Below are positions 5,426-5,783 of a stretch of 5,783 bases of DNA, piece by piece (position 1 is the first letter of the stretch; each line of letters begins with the position of its first letter). Below the pieces are notes generated by a model. It did not search any database and was not told the origin of the DNA. It saw only the letters and a program-made list of their open reading frames with translations. A program made the position numbers and the translations under genes. The DNA comes from an uncultured Collinsella sp. Its GTDB lineage: Bacteria > Actinomycetota > Coriobacteriia > Coriobacteriales > Coriobacteriaceae. The stretch spans positions 1 to 5,783 of the forward strand of contig CABVAS010000112.1 in NCBI GenBank assembly GCA_902496375.1, given 5' to 3'.

Positions 5426-5783
5426 ATGGAAGAGGCCTATCGTCAAGCACGCAAGCGCGGCGAGCAGGGACGCCGTCACGCCATCAGCCAAAGCGAGCAC
5501 CCGTACCTTACGGACCTCGATAGCCTCGTTGCCCAGCTCCCCTTAGGTCAGCGAGAGAGCGTCGGCCTAAGGGACATTCCGCTCGAAATGGTCGTCGGCA
5601 CGGTTACCAAGGGCCGTCAGTCAGCCTTTTCGTGCAACTTTATGCCCCTGTTGCCATTTAGCACCGAGTTCGCCCGCAAGTGGTCCAACCTCTATGACAT
5701 CCAGGTGACCGAGGGCTATCGCAACCCCGTCATCGTCACCGAGTTCATGCATCGGTTCTACGTCCAGGAGGGCAACAAGCGCG
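5426..5783 (+). CDS. Conserved protein with ParB-like N-terminal pattern, partial (3' end outside window)
   Basis: The frame is open for 119 complete codons to the window edge with no stop. ATG 5426 has AGGGAG (5412-5417) 8 nt upstream. The start MEEAYRQARKRGEQGRR is a basic, probably helical segment, with no signal peptide or membrane segment in view. Then DIPLEMVVGT (50-59), SAFSCNFMPLLPFSTEFARKW (66-86) and NPVIVTEFMHRFYVQEGNKR (100-119) follow. The last element resembles the ParB/Srx-fold signature, in which a preferred-residue phrase leads to YVxxGNxR with a nucleotide-contacting basic residue. From memory, proteins with this start in Firmicutes and Coriobacteriia are sometimes annotated as BMP-family ABC substrate-binding proteins carrying an extra N-terminal domain. 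I cannot confirm that with only the first third or less visible. Function is left open. The gene appears independent, with its own candidate promoter. Confidence 0.75.
   Translation, partial: MEEAYRQARKRGEQGRRHAISQSEHPYLTDLDSLVAQLPLGQRESVGLRDIPLEMVVGTVTKGRQSAFSCNFMPLLPFSTEFARKWSNLYDIQVTEGYRNPVIVTEFMHRFYVQEGNKR

Overview
The window is high-GC bacterial DNA in which every gene lies on the + strand. Codon use, short gaps, strong AGGAGG-type ribosome binding sites and the protein styles suggest a gut Actinomycetota of the Coriobacteriia, most likely Collinsella or a close relative. That placement is from memory of such genomes and was not computed.

Layout: (1) 1-325, the 3' end of asnS (asparaginyl-tRNA synthetase), closed by a strong intrinsic terminator. 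(2) 575-1360, a WYL-domain transcriptional regulator with an N-terminal winged helix. (3) 1521-4416, a three-gene ABC importer of the TrpXYZ-like class (COG2984/COG4120/COG1101): a lipoprotein substrate-binding protein, a membrane permease and an ATPase. The binding-protein gene has its own promoter and a short structured leader. A hairpin resembling an intrinsic terminator separates it from the permease gene, and the permease and ATPase genes overlap by 8 nt. (4) 4564-5331, a small MscS-type mechanosensitive channel, bracketed by two identical 40-nt palindromic repeats. (5) 5426 to the window end, the N-terminal 119 codons of a protein with a ParB-like N-terminal pattern that I cannot name with certainty.

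How the genes work together: the binding protein, permease and ATPase should form one importer, with the lipoprotein capturing a small ligand outside the membrane. Characterised relatives take up tryptophan or tyrosine, but the substrate cannot be read from the sequence. The co-oriented WYL regulator just upstream is a candidate local regulator, by position only. asnS, the channel and the last gene look like independent neighbours.

I found no CRISPR array, tRNA, rRNA, prophage or insertion sequence, and no clearly new multi-gene system. The least ordinary signals are the repeat pair around the channel gene, the leader of the binding-protein gene with two mutually exclusive pairings (one covering the ribosome binding site), and the truncated ParB-like protein.
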